Source: Bin87 sp034421995 (GTDB lineage: Bacteria > Chloroflexota > Dehalococcoidia > Lucifugimonadales > UBA3495). Taken from it: a stretch of 31,459 bases of DNA. Shown in pieces: positions 24,542 through 31,459 of the stretch; the first letter of the stretch is position 1; each line of letters begins with the position of its first letter. The position numbers and the translations under genes are program-made. The stretch lies in contig DAOUJY010000157.1 of assembly GCA_034421995.1 (NCBI GenBank), forward strand, positions 1-31,459, given 5' to 3'. Under the pieces are notes generated by a model, which was not told where the DNA came from, searched no databases, and saw only the letters and a list, made by a program, of their open reading frames with translations.

Positions 24542-25882
24542 GTGCTGACTGACCACCATGCCGCCGAGCGCGAGTACGTGCTCCGCAGCGCCCGCGACTT
24601 CGATGTTAAATTCATCCGCCTGTGGTTCACCGACATTCTCGGCAACCTCAAGGGATTCGCCATCACGGTGGACGATCTGGAGGACGCCCTGGAGTTGGGC
24701 GTGGGGTTCGATGGCGCAGCCATCGAGGGGTACACGACGGACGCGGAAAGCGATATGCGGGCGTTCCCGGATCCCACCACGTTCACGCTATTGCCCTGGC
24801 GTCCACGGCGCAACGCCGTGGCCCGCATCTTCTGCGACGTGCGCACTCCCCGGGGCGAGCCTTTCATCGGGGACCCGCGCCACGTCCTGAAGCGCAACCT
24901 GGAGCGGCTGGCCAGCCTGGGCTACATCTACTACGTCGGGCCGGAGCTGGAATATTTCTACCTCAAGGACGCCGAGGTCCCGGAGCCACTGGACACCTAC
25001 GGTTACTATGACCAGCTCTCCAGCAATCCGGCCTCGGACCTGCGCCGCGATACGGTACTGAACCTGGCCGAGATGGGTATTCCGGTCAAATATTCCCACC
25101 ACGAGGGCGCGCCCAGCCAGCACGAAATCGACCTGCAATACACCGACGCATTGACCATGGCCGACAACGTGATGACGGCACGGTTGGTCATCAAGGAACT
25201 GGCGCAACAGCAGGGCGTATATGCGTCCTTCATGCCCAAACCCTTTACCACCTCCAACGGCAGCGGGATGCACACGCACCAGTCACTGTTCCGGGGAAAC
25301 AGCAACGCTTTTTACGACCCGGATGACGATCTGCACCTGTCGGTTATTGGGAAACGGTTTATCGCCGGACTTCTGCGCCACGCGCCGGAGATCACCCTGG
25401 TGACCAACCAATGGGTCAATTCATACAAACGGTTGGTCCCGGGATACGAGGCCCCAGTACATGTTTCCTGGACGGTGTCCAACCGGCTGGATTTGATTCG
25501 GGTGCCCTCCTACAAGACGGGTTATGACACCTCGCTCCGCGTTGAGTACCGTGCCCCCGACCCGGCGTGCAACCCGTACCTCGCATTCAGCGTGCTTCTT
25601 GCTGCCGGTTTAAAGGGGATCGAAGATGAGTATCCCCTGCCGTCTCCAATTACGGGTGACGTGATGAGCATGTCTGCCGACGAGCGCGCCGCGCGCGGGA
25701 TAAGCCGTCTGCCTACCAGCATGGGCGAAGCGATAGGGTTGGCCGAAGACAGCGAGTTGCTGCGTAAAACCCTGGGAAATTTCGTGTACGAGACCCTGAT
25801 CCGAAACAAGAGACAAGAATGGGAGCAGTATCGGTCCACTGTCACCGACTACGAAATTGCGCGTTATCTGCCATTGTTGTAG
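24542..25882 (+). CDS. Second glutamine synthetase family protein (alpha-like, atypical)
   Basis: A 446-residue glutamine synthetase-fold protein, shorter than glnA because the beta insert is missing. Catalytic segments remain: GPELEYFYL, SQHEIDLQYTD, NGSGMHTHQS, YKRLVPGYEAPV, LRVEYRAPDPACNPYLAF. Differences: the ammonium-site loop FDGSS is FDGAAIEGY (D57 kept, A59 and A60 replace Ser), and the adenylylation Tyr is absent (DVMSM where glnA has NLYEM). It could be an unmodified glutamine synthetase or a ligase using another amine, such as a gamma-glutamyl-amine synthetase. The start is GTG at 24542 with AGGAG nine nt upstream. It probably shares a transcript with glnA, though an inverted repeat lies between. 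Confidence 0.85.
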   Translation: MLTDHHAAEREYVLRSARDFDVKFIRLWFTDILGNLKGFAITVDDLEDALELGVGFDGAAIEGYTTDAESDMRAFPDPTTFTLLPWRPRRNAVARIFCDVRTPRGEPFIGDPRHVLKRNLERLASLGYIYYVGPELEYFYLKDAEVPEPLDTYGYYDQLSSNPASDLRRDTVLNLAEMGIPVKYSHHEGAPSQHEIDLQYTDALTMADNVMTARLVIKELAQQQGVYASFMPKPFTTSNGSGMHTHQSLFRGNSNAFYDPDDDLHLSVIGKRFIAGLLRHAPEITLVTNQWVNSYKRLVPGYEAPVHVSWTVSNRLDLIRVPSYKTGYDTSLRVEYRAPDPACNPYLAFSVLLAAGLKGIEDEYPLPSPITGDVMSMSADERAARGISRLPTSMGEAIGLAEDSELLRKTLGNFVYETLIRNKRQEWEQYRSTVTDYEIARYLPLL

Positions 25883-25928
25883 GCTACGCGCCAGCCCAGG
25901 CCGCTAGATAAGGACAAGCGAGGAAACG

Positions 25929-26738
25929 ATGCAGTTCTCCGGGAAATTGGTGATCATCGCCGCCCTGGCGGTGACGGTATTGTTGGTCAGCAACATTATC
26001 GCCATCAAACCGGTATCGCTGTTTCAATTGCCGTTCAACTTCATCGGCAGCGATCTGTTCGTCGTTTCGGCGGCCATCGTCTGCTTTCCCATCGGTTACA
26101 TCATCAGCGACATCCTCACCGAGGTCTATGGTTTCCGGGTTGCGCGCGGGGTGATTTGGCTTGGCTTCGTGTGCAACCTGCTGATGGTGTTCCTGTTCTG
26201 GGTGGGGGACCTTATCCCCGGCGCGGTCTTCTGGTCACATGATCCGGTTACGATTACCGACGACGCCGGAAACGTGGTGGCCAATCTGCCCAGCGAGCAC
26301 GCGTTCGAGGCCATTTTGGGCTCCACCGGGTGGATCCTGCTGGGTTCATTCATCGCCTACATTGTTGGCGAGTTCACCAACGCGGTGGTAATGGTTGTCC
26401 TGAAGAACCGAACCCAGGGACGGTTCCTGTGGTTGCGGACGATTTCATCTACGGTGGTGGGGCAGGGCATCGACTCGATTCTATTTTTCACCATCGCCTT
26501 CGGTTTTTCCGGCCTCTGGATTGGCGATGACGGCTCGTGGGCACCGGTGTTCAACGCGGCAGTTTGCGCCTGGATAGCCAAATCGGTGTACGAAATCGTT
26601 GCCACGCCGATCACCTACGCCGTGGTCACCTGGCTGAAACGCACCGAGAGCATGGACGCCTACGACGCGCCGCGCTCGTTGAACCCATTCGGCATTTTCG
26701 GCGGAACCGACGCCAATGCCGCTCCGACACGAGCCTGA
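25929..26738 (+). CDS. Queuosine precursor transporter (YhhQ/VUT-1 family)
   Basis: A 269-residue membrane protein of the Vut_1/YhhQ family (PF02592), with about six membrane helices. Hallmarks are the N-terminal SNIIAIKP segment, FPIGYIISDILTEVYGFRVARGVIW, the central GEFTNA region, and RTISSTVVGQGIDSILFF with a conserved Arg and Asp, then YEIVATPITYAVV. Characterised members import the queuosine precursors preQ0 or preQ1 for tRNA modification. A 40-residue insert after helix 3 (HDPVTITDDAGNVV) looks like a periplasmic loop. GAGGAAA precedes the ATG. No other queuosine gene is in the window. Confidence 0.87.
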   Translation: MQFSGKLVIIAALAVTVLLVSNIIAIKPVSLFQLPFNFIGSDLFVVSAAIVCFPIGYIISDILTEVYGFRVARGVIWLGFVCNLLMVFLFWVGDLIPGAVFWSHDPVTITDDAGNVVANLPSEHAFEAILGSTGWILLGSFIAYIVGEFTNAVVMVVLKNRTQGRFLWLRTISSTVVGQGIDSILFFTIAFGFSGLWIGDDGSWAPVFNAAVCAWIAKSVYEIVATPITYAVVTWLKRTESMDAYDAPRSLNPFGIFGGTDANAAPTRA

Positions 26739-26758
26739 CTCCCGAAAAGGCGCCGTTC

Positions 26759-26959
26759 ATGACAGACCCGGATCCAGGCCGGCAGCAGCCACACAGCCAT
26801 TCCGAAGATGAACGGCCAAATTTGCCGGCCACCATCGCCAACCTGCGGGCTACGGGCCATCCCTGGCGCCGGGTGTTGAGGCAGGTGGCATCGAACTTCT
26901 GGCTGAAAGTGGCCTCCCGGCGGAGCTGCTGTGGTAATTTCGGCCAACCTGGGTGTTGA
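26759..26959 (+). pseudogene. Small ORF, possible N-terminal remnant of a Mg-chelatase-type AAA ATPase
   Basis: A 66-codon frame begins 20 bp after the transporter with AAAAGG upstream. NLPATIANLRATGHPWRRV resembles the N-terminus of magnesium-chelatase-like ATPases (T-x-x-x-LRASGY-x-x-R-x-V). The similarity stops by about residue 50, and the rest (RRSCCGNFGQPGC) looks random. The 346-bp gap to the hydrolase contains nothing else protein-like. Weak call; it may be non-coding. Confidence 0.25.
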
Positions 26960-27036
26960 CGGCGGTAAGGAGCGCCGGCGTGACCGGTGGGAGGCTCGCC
27001 TCAACCGGGACTGCGGTCAGCCCGCGAGGATGTGTT

Positions 27037-27053
27037 AGGATTGGAGCAATCCT
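27037..27053. promoter_or_regulatory. Short hairpin before the hydrolase gene
   Basis: AGGATTG-GAG-CAATCCT, seven-base perfect arms, ends 31 nt before the ATG at 27085. It could be a regulator site or a 5' leader hairpin. Confidence 0.35.
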
Positions 27054-27084
27054 ATTCTCCAACCTATCGGCAGGAGCACGCCCG

Positions 27085-27792
27085 ATGCACGCTGAACAAC
27101 GCAGGGTCGCTAACGATGGCCTCCATTATCTGGCCATTTTCCCCGACGATTACGACGCCGACGCCGACTATCCCCTGGTGGTGATGCTGCATGGTTTCGG
27201 CGCCAATATGCAGGATCTGGCGAGCCTTGCGCCGTCCATAAACCGGAAGGGTTACGTGTACGTATGTCCCAATGCGCCGATACCCTTTGAGCTTGCGCCC
27301 GGAATGATCGGCTATGGCTGGCATCCGCCGCGCGGACAGGCCACGGAAGAACACTTTGCGCAGGCGGAGGCCCTGCTTGAGGACTTCTTCACCGAGGCAT
27401 TGAGTGAGTTTCGAGCTGACGGCGGCCGGGCCATTCTCCTGGGTTTCTCCCAGGGTGGCGGCATGACCTATCGCATGGGGTTGGGGCGTCCCGACCAGTT
27501 TGCGGCGTTAGTCGCGCTGAGCGCGTCGCTGCCCGATCCGGAGGTGCTGCGTCCGCGGCTGCCGGACCACAGAAATCAGCCGGTGTTCGTCGCTCACGGG
27601 CTGTACGACCAGATGGTCTCCATGGACAGCGCCCGCCGCACCCGGGAGTTTCTTGACGCCGAAAACTACAACCTATCGTACAACGAGTACAGCATGGGAC
27701 ACGAAATCCCGGTTGAAGTGCTTCGCGACATGGTTCCCTGGATGGAGGCGCTGTTGCCTCCGCTGGTAGAAGAAACCGACCGCATCTTCTAG
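27085..27792 (+). CDS. Alpha/beta hydrolase, phospholipase/carboxylesterase family
   Basis: A 235-residue cytosolic esterase of the Abhydrolase_2 group (carboxylesterase/acyl-protein thioesterase-like). It has the oxyanion strand LVVMLHGFGAN, the nucleophile elbow LGFSQGG (S122), the acid in HGLYDQMV (D175) and the base in SMGHEIP (H206). Length is normal. The frame is open 44 codons upstream, but the ATG at 27085 follows AGGAG and matches the family start. Natural ester unknown. Confidence 0.85.
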   Translation: MHAEQRRVANDGLHYLAIFPDDYDADADYPLVVMLHGFGANMQDLASLAPSINRKGYVYVCPNAPIPFELAPGMIGYGWHPPRGQATEEHFAQAEALLEDFFTEALSEFRADGGRAILLGFSQGGGMTYRMGLGRPDQFAALVALSASLPDPEVLRPRLPDHRNQPVFVAHGLYDQMVSMDSARRTREFLDAENYNLSYNEYSMGHEIPVEVLRDMVPWMEALLPPLVEETDRIF

Positions 27793-27824
27793 CTTGGCAG
27801 CGTGCCTAACCTCCGAGAAATAAT

Positions 27825-27865
27825 TTACCGGGATACGGGGGATACACGGGATAGACAGGATAGGG
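27825..27865. repeat. Left GGAT array (9-bp period) flanking the GxxExxY gene
   Basis: TTACCGGGAT is followed by GGAT starts at 27831, 27840, 27849 and 27858, exactly 9 bp apart. The array is inverted relative to that at 28281-28325, which begins with the same TTTACCGGGAT on the other strand. It ends 8 bp before the chosen ATG, so translation from the upstream GTG would read it as repeated D-x-x-D residues. Confidence 0.7.
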
Positions 27866-27873
27866 TTTTCAAG

Positions 27874-28239
27874 ATGCTTCACTCAGATCTTACGGAGAAG
27901 ATTCTCGGGTGTGCCTTTGAAGTACAGAACGAACTTGGCGCCGGATTCTTGGAATCCGTTTATGAAAAAGCCATGGTTGTGGCGCTCACGGAAGCCAGGG
28001 TGCCGGTACAGGCCCAAGCGCCTATCGACGTGCGTTTTCGAGGTAAGCTAGTAGGCTCGTTTTATGCTGATTTATTGGTCGGAGAGCGCGTAATAGTGGA
28101 ACTGAAAACTGTCTCCCAACTCTCGCAGCAGCACCGAGCGCAGTTGATCAACTACCTGAAAGCCACCGGGATACCGGTTGGGCTACTCATCAACTTTGGC
28201 AATCCAAAAGTGGAATACCGGCGTCTGACCGTAAACTGA
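27874..28239 (+). CDS. GxxExxY protein (PD-(D/E)XK-like)
   Basis: A 121-residue protein of the GxxExxY family (TIGR04256/PF13366). The name motif is GFLESVY (24-30). It also has YADLLV (D66) and VELK (E76, K78), which together fit a PD-(D/E)XK nuclease core, followed by QQHRAQLINYLKATG and GLLINFG, highly typical of the family. Function is unproven; nuclease activity is inference from the fold. The frame is open from a GTG at 27802, but that region is a repeat array, so the ATG at 27874 is preferred. Inverted GGAT arrays on both sides make it look like a small mobile or repeat-borne unit. Confidence 0.85.
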   Translation: MLHSDLTEKILGCAFEVQNELGAGFLESVYEKAMVVALTEARVPVQAQAPIDVRFRGKLVGSFYADLLVGERVIVELKTVSQLSQQHRAQLINYLKATGIPVGLLINFGNPKVEYRRLTVN

Positions 28240-28280
28240 AATGCGGAATAGCTGCGTCAAAATATAAAAATGTCGGCCAA

Positions 28281-28325
28281 ACAGGATTATCCTGTATATC
28301 CCCTATATCCTGTTCATCCCGGTAA
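28281..28325. repeat. Right GGAT array (inverted, 9-bp period) flanking the GxxExxY gene
   Basis: ATCC starts at 28289, 28298, 28307 and 28316, exactly 9 bp apart, and the outer end reads ATCCCGGTAAA, the complement of the left array's TTTACCGGGAT. The inner end is a near-palindrome ACAGGATTATCCTGT (28281-28295). Confidence 0.7.
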
Positions 28326-28367
28326 AGAATTGCCCTTTGCCCCAATGCTCTTGGAGGTTTAGAAACT

Positions 28368-29294
28368 ATGAAAGCCACTACTCAATTGCGCCAAATGCTC
28401 GCTTCCGACCGGATGGTCGTCGCCCCCTTCGTCCTCAACGCTCTCCATGCTCGGATCGCTGAAGACGTCGGACACCAGGCCGTTTATATGACCGGCGCCG
28501 GCACCGCCGCCGAGCGCGGCTTTCCCGACGTTGGACTGCTCACCATGACTGAGATGGTGGCCAATGCCAAATACATCGCCGACGCCGTGAACATCCCCGT
28601 CATTTGCGACGCGGACACCGGGTACGGCAACCCGCTCAACGTACACCGTACCGTGCGCGAATATGAGGCGGCCGGCGTCGCGGCCATTCACCTGGAGGAC
28701 CAGGTATTCCCCAAGAAATGCGGCTTCTTCGCCGGCAAGCAGGTGGTTCCCGTGGAGGAGCACGTGCAGAAAATCCACGCGGCCCTGGACGCTCGGACCG
28801 ACCCCGATTTCGTGATCATCGCCCGGTGCGACGCCTACGCCGTCACCGGGTGGGAAGACACCGTGCAGCGTTGCCGGGCTTACGTTGATGCCGGGGCGGA
28901 CCTGGTGTTCGTCGATGGGATCAAGTCCCAGGACGACATCCAGCGCTACGCCATAGACCTGGCGGATGTGCCGCGGATGTACAACGGCGACCTGGCAACG
29001 ACCCAGACGATGAACGATCTGGGATACAAGATCATGATCTGCGGCAGCACCATCTGGCTGATTTACAAGCAGGTCCGCGCCGCCTATGAAGAGCTCATGA
29101 GCGACGGAAAGGTCAACCCCGACCGCTACGGCACCCGTTGGGACGTGGCTTCGGTGTTGGGGCTGGACGCGATCTACGAGCTGGAGAAGAAGTACGGCGT
29201 GCAGGACGTGGGCACCGATGTGGCTGCGCTGGCCGCCGCCCAGGCCGCCCAGCAGGCGGCCGACGCGGCTGTGCTCACGCCGGCAGACGACTGA
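28368..29294 (+). CDS. Isocitrate lyase/PEP mutase family protein
   Basis: A 308-residue TIM-barrel enzyme of the isocitrate lyase/phosphoenolpyruvate mutase superfamily. The Mg site is in ICDADTGYGN (81-88) and HLEDQ (108-112). The mobile loop PKKCGFFAGK carries Cys118, the catalytic Cys of the lyases (usual KKCGH or KRCGH), but the His after Gly is Phe. The usual ARTDA reads ARCDA (152-156). Cys in the loop points to a C-C lyase such as methylisocitrate or dimethylmalate lyase, or to oxaloacetate decarboxylation, rather than PEP mutase. The C-terminal 24 residues are Ala-rich. GGAGGT lies 12 nt before the ATG. A DCC-family gene follows 40 bp later. Confidence 0.88.
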   Translation: MKATTQLRQMLASDRMVVAPFVLNALHARIAEDVGHQAVYMTGAGTAAERGFPDVGLLTMTEMVANAKYIADAVNIPVICDADTGYGNPLNVHRTVREYEAAGVAAIHLEDQVFPKKCGFFAGKQVVPVEEHVQKIHAALDARTDPDFVIIARCDAYAVTGWEDTVQRCRAYVDAGADLVFVDGIKSQDDIQRYAIDLADVPRMYNGDLATTQTMNDLGYKIMICGSTIWLIYKQVRAAYEELMSDGKVNPDRYGTRWDVASVLGLDAIYELEKKYGVQDVGTDVAALAAAQAAQQAADAAVLTPADD

Positions 29295-29334
29295 CGTTGC
29301 CGGTTCGGATCTGTCCGCGAGTGGAGGTCAGGCA

Positions 29335-29712
29335 ATGAGCGACCGCTACCGGATGCTGTACGACGGCGCCTGTCCAATGTGCAGCCGCGAAGTGATGAAC
29401 CTGTACCGCCGCCGGCCCGACGCCATTGAACCGGTGGACATATCCGACCCCGATTTCGATGCTGCCGCCCTGGGCTTCACCCACGAGCAGGTGCAGTCCG
29501 CCCTGTACGGCATCCGACCCGACGGCAGCATCACCGTCGGAATGGACAGTCTGCGCGAGGGCTATCGGCTGGCCGGCATCGGTTGGCTGATTGGCTGGAC
29601 TTCCTGGTGGCCGGCTCGCCCCGCCTTTGACGCTTTCTACCGCAACTTCGCCCGCAATCGGATGCGTATCAGCAATTGGCTGGGCCGTTGCGACGGCCAC
29701 TGCCGGGTTTGA
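29335..29712 (+). CDS. DCC-family thiol-disulfide oxidoreductase-like protein (DUF393)
   Basis: A 125-residue DUF393/DCC protein. The N-terminal DGACPMC (D10, C13, C16) is the D-x-x-C-x-x-C signature of a thioredoxin-like fold, and the end GRCDGHCRV has the family's second Cys pair. The middle has GMDSLREGYRLAG and a hydrophobic stretch IGWLIGWTSWW. The frame is open to 29218, inside the upstream gene, but the ATG at 29335 with GGAGGT is the start. It is likely co-transcribed with the lyase before it and the EamA transporter 12 bp after it. Its redox partner is unknown. Confidence 0.85.
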   Translation: MSDRYRMLYDGACPMCSREVMNLYRRRPDAIEPVDISDPDFDAAALGFTHEQVQSALYGIRPDGSITVGMDSLREGYRLAGIGWLIGWTSWWPARPAFDAFYRNFARNRMRISNWLGRCDGHCRV

Positions 29713-29724
29713 TTGCGAAAATAG

Positions 29725-30681
29725 ATGTGGCCCCTATTTGCCCTGGGCAGCGCTCTGGCCTTCTGCTTTGTCAGCGTCTGCGACAAGCGCCTGCTGTCTT
29801 TTCATCTGAACGGCGTCCCGCCGCTGTGCCTTTGGTGCGGCGCAACGGGCATTCTTTACGGCTGCTCGCTGCTGGCGGTGGTGGGCATACCCGGGGGGAC
29901 AGCATGGCAGGTCGCCGTGGCCCCGGTGGGCGCCGGGCTGCTGATGGGCAGTTCGGTAGTGTTGCTGTTCCGTGGTCTGCGATTGATGGAGGCGTCGCGG
30001 GCCGTAGCCATCTCCCAGACCAATCCCATTTACGTGGCGCTGCTGGCGATGCTGTTCCTGGGCGAGCGCATAACGTTGCCGCAGTGGGGCGGCATCGGTC
30101 TGGTCGTGGCCGGGGCTATCTTGATTTCCGTGCGCCTGTTCCAGGAGCAACCCTACGGACGCATTGGCGCCGGGGTGAGCGTGCCCAGCCCGGCGGCGCT
30201 TGGTTTGCGCGACCGGGCGACGGGATACGGCCCGGCGCTGCTGTTCGTCAGCGCAATGTGCGCCGCCGGCAGCTTTGTCGCGGCCAAGGCGGCGCTCAAC
30301 GCCGGCCTGCCCGTATTGACCGTATTCGCAATTCAGCAGGCCACCGTCGGTGTGGTTTTTGCCGTGGTCGGGAGCACCGGCGGCCCTCGTTTGCTGGCTG
30401 CGGTGCGTCAACCAAGGGTGCTGGCGCTGCTCGTTTTTGGTGAATCGCTGATGCCGGCGGTATCCATTCTCTTGGGCGTTTATGCGTACAGCCTCGGTCC
30501 GGCTTCCCTGGTGGCCGCAGTGTTGGCGACGCGTCCGTTGTTCGTCTTCATCGCATCCACCCTCCTGTCCCGGATGCGGTGGCAACTGCTGGACGAATCG
30601 CTCACTCCGCGGGCGCTGACCATAAAAGGAGTATCAATCGCTATGATCGTAGGTGGGGTCGGGGTGCTCAGCGTGGCTTGA
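29725..30681 (+). CDS. EamA/DMT-family transporter
   Basis: A 318-residue membrane protein with two EamA repeats, each of about five helices, of the drug/metabolite transporter superfamily. Typical elements are the first helix ALGSALAFCFVSVCDK, the end of repeat 1 (SQTNPIYVALLAMLFLGERITLPQWGGIGLVVAGAILI), cut here by description, and its echo in repeat 2 around LATRPLFVFIASTLLS. A long loop of about 35 residues joins the halves. In this family such proteins export or import small metabolites; the substrate cannot be inferred. The ribosome site is weak and the start lies 12 bp after the DCC gene, suggesting coupling. Confidence 0.87.
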   Translation: MWPLFALGSALAFCFVSVCDKRLLSFHLNGVPPLCLWCGATGILYGCSLLAVVGIPGGTAWQVAVAPVGAGLLMGSSVVLLFRGLRLMEASRAVAISQTNPIYVALLAMLFLGERITLPQWGGIGLVVAGAILISVRLFQEQPYGRIGAGVSVPSPAALGLRDRATGYGPALLFVSAMCAAGSFVAAKAALNAGLPVLTVFAIQQATVGVVFAVVGSTGGPRLLAAVRQPRVLALLVFGESLMPAVSILLGVYAYSLGPASLVAAVLATRPLFVFIASTLLSRMRWQLLDESLTPRALTIKGVSIAMIVGGVGVLSVA

Positions 30682-30776
30682 ACGGAGCGCGGTCGGCGGG
30701 TGTGAAGGCCCGCCTTGATTACGTATATGATGCGCCTACACCGGCGAATTAGAAAAGAATTCGTCGCAAAAGAAAC

Positions 30777-30791
30777 GAATAATGTTTATTC
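30777..30791. promoter_or_regulatory. Palindrome upstream of the Lrp/AsnC gene, possible operator
   Basis: GAATAA-TGT-TTATTC, perfect six-base arms, ends 15 bp before the -35 of the regulator's promoter. Lrp-type proteins commonly bind AT-rich palindromes at their own promoters. Confidence 0.45.
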
Positions 30792-30806
30792 AAGCCTGTT
30801 TGATAG

Positions 30807-30835
30807 TTGACAACCGACGCGATAACGAATATCAT
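30807..30835 (+). promoter_or_regulatory. Sigma70-type promoter of the Lrp/AsnC gene
   Basis: TTGACA at 30807-30812, 17-bp spacer, TATCAT at 30830-30835. Predicted start of transcription is near 30842, giving a leader of about 65 nt. This is the best promoter match in the window. Confidence 0.65.
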
Positions 30836-30905
30836 CGTGCCCTGAATATTTGCGCTGCTGTGCGACAGCCTACGCCGGCAGAGCTCGCGTGGAGTCAACC
30901 GATCA

Positions 30906-31340
30906 ATGGACGAACTTGACCTGAAGATAATCGGCATTTTGCAGTCGGACGGACGCGCATCCAACGCAAAAATCGCCCGCGCCGTGGGAGTCAGCGAGGG
31001 TACCGTCCGCCGCCGCCTGCGCCGGCTCATCAAAGATGACATCGTCCATGTGGTGGCTGTTCCAAACCTGGAGAAGATGGGTTACGGGACCACTGCGCTC
31101 ATTGGGCTGGAGACCGGCCCCGGCAAGTCCGATGCCGTCGCCGAGTCCATCGCCGACCTGGAAGAAGCCCACTATGTGGTGGTGGCTACCGGCCCCTACG
31201 ACGTCTTCGTTTGGACTGCTTTGGAATCCGCCGAAAGCCTGGGAGATTTTCTGCGCACCCGCATCGGCGTTATCGACGGGGTACAAAAGACCCAGACCTT
31301 TGTGACATTGTCCACCAAGAAGCGATTTGTCAAGGTGTAA
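30906..31340 (+). CDS. Lrp/AsnC-family transcriptional regulator
   Basis: A 144-residue regulator with an AsnC-type helix-turn-helix (MDELDLKIIGILQSDGRAS, then ARAVGVSEGTVRRRLRRL, residues about 1-50) and a C-terminal RAM ligand-binding domain (about 65-140) with the usual G-PYDVFVW strand. Members form octamers and respond to amino acids or related metabolites. The ATG at 30906 has a modest GGAGT upstream. The gene is alone, with its own promoter and a nearby palindrome, which fits autoregulation. A link to the preceding EamA transporter is possible but not shown. Confidence 0.92.
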   Translation: MDELDLKIIGILQSDGRASNAKIARAVGVSEGTVRRRLRRLIKDDIVHVVAVPNLEKMGYGTTALIGLETGPGKSDAVAESIADLEEAHYVVVATGPYDVFVWTALESAESLGDFLRTRIGVIDGVQKTQTFVTLSTKKRFVKV

Positions 31341-31376
31341 CCGTGGCTCACGCGTACCCACTTTCCGCCATCTGTC

Positions 31377-31409
31377 ATTGCGAGAATGCCGTCAGGCATT
31401 CGTGGCAAT
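31377..31409. repeat. Dispersed hairpin element (TCATTGCGAG...GGCAATCTC type)
   Basis: Outer arms ATTGC and GCAAT enclose GAATGCC-GTCA-GGCATTC (31384-31401). The flanks GTCATTGCGAG and GGCAATCTCGTC match a well-known dispersed intergenic element type. It lies just after the Lrp gene and may end its transcript. Confidence 0.65.
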
Positions 31410-31459
31410 CTCGTCGGCGTAACAATGGTTCTCCGCGAGCAGCCGTAAATGCCGCAACG

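Overview
This is about 31.5 kb of bacterial chromosome, GC-rich (roughly 60% by eye) and tightly packed, with no rRNA, tRNA, phage or CRISPR that I can see. The protein set and the intergenic repeats suggest a Chloroflexota genome, probably Dehalococcoidia and possibly SAR202-like. The indicators are a DUF1800/DUF1501 pair, an LLM-class flavin monooxygenase, a divergent enolase, an isocitrate lyase/PEP-mutase family enzyme, a tungsten-type aldehyde:ferredoxin oxidoreductase, a FlK-type thioesterase and palindromic GTAGGGGCG repeats. This placement is inference from resemblance; no marker gene search was possible.

Layout. 1-660: edge region with a truncated serine dehydrogenase proteinase-like fragment, visibly more AT-rich than the rest. 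673-7576: an AcuC-type deacetylase facing left; mobA-moaD-aor facing right (pterin cofactor and oxidoreductase operon); rsmG, eno and a bicupin facing left. 7577-11644: a strong promoter region and a compact DUF1800-DUF1501-NHL cluster with C-ending codon preference. 11668-16050: FlK-type thioesterase (left), then argF, a HEPN-like protein, der and plsY (right). 16051-17063: about 1 kb of gene-free DNA full of short repeats. 17064-20201: two paralogous ferritin-like proteins separated by a HigBA-type toxin-antitoxin pair. The first keeps all six diiron ligands, while the second has lost all four carboxylates. 20245-21372: LLM flavin oxidoreductase facing left. 21373-25882: a nitrogen block of ammonium transporter and two different glutamine synthetases, preceded by an 11-bp-phased GTAAC array that looks like a GlnR-type operator. 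25929-27792: a queuosine-precursor-type transporter, a small ORF that may be a chelatase remnant, and an alpha/beta hydrolase. 27825-28325: a GxxExxY protein gene bracketed by inverted arrays of GGAT with exact 9-bp period. 28368-30681: PEP-mutase family lyase, DCC-family protein and EamA transporter. 30777-31340: an Lrp/AsnC regulator with a near-consensus promoter and an upstream palindrome.

How the genes work together. mobA, moaD and aor are translationally linked and likely build and use one molybdo- or tungstopterin enzyme. amt brings in ammonium and the first glutamine synthetase assimilates it. The second synthetase lacks the adenylylation tyrosine and has an altered ammonium-site loop, so it may escape that control or use another amine. 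The DUF1800/DUF1501/NHL trio looks like one expressed functional unit of unknown job. Best candidates for undescribed biology: the active/inactive ferritin-like pair, the GGAT-flanked GxxExxY unit, the cytosolic-looking DUF1800/DUF1501/NHL unit, and GlnR-like control outside Actinobacteria.
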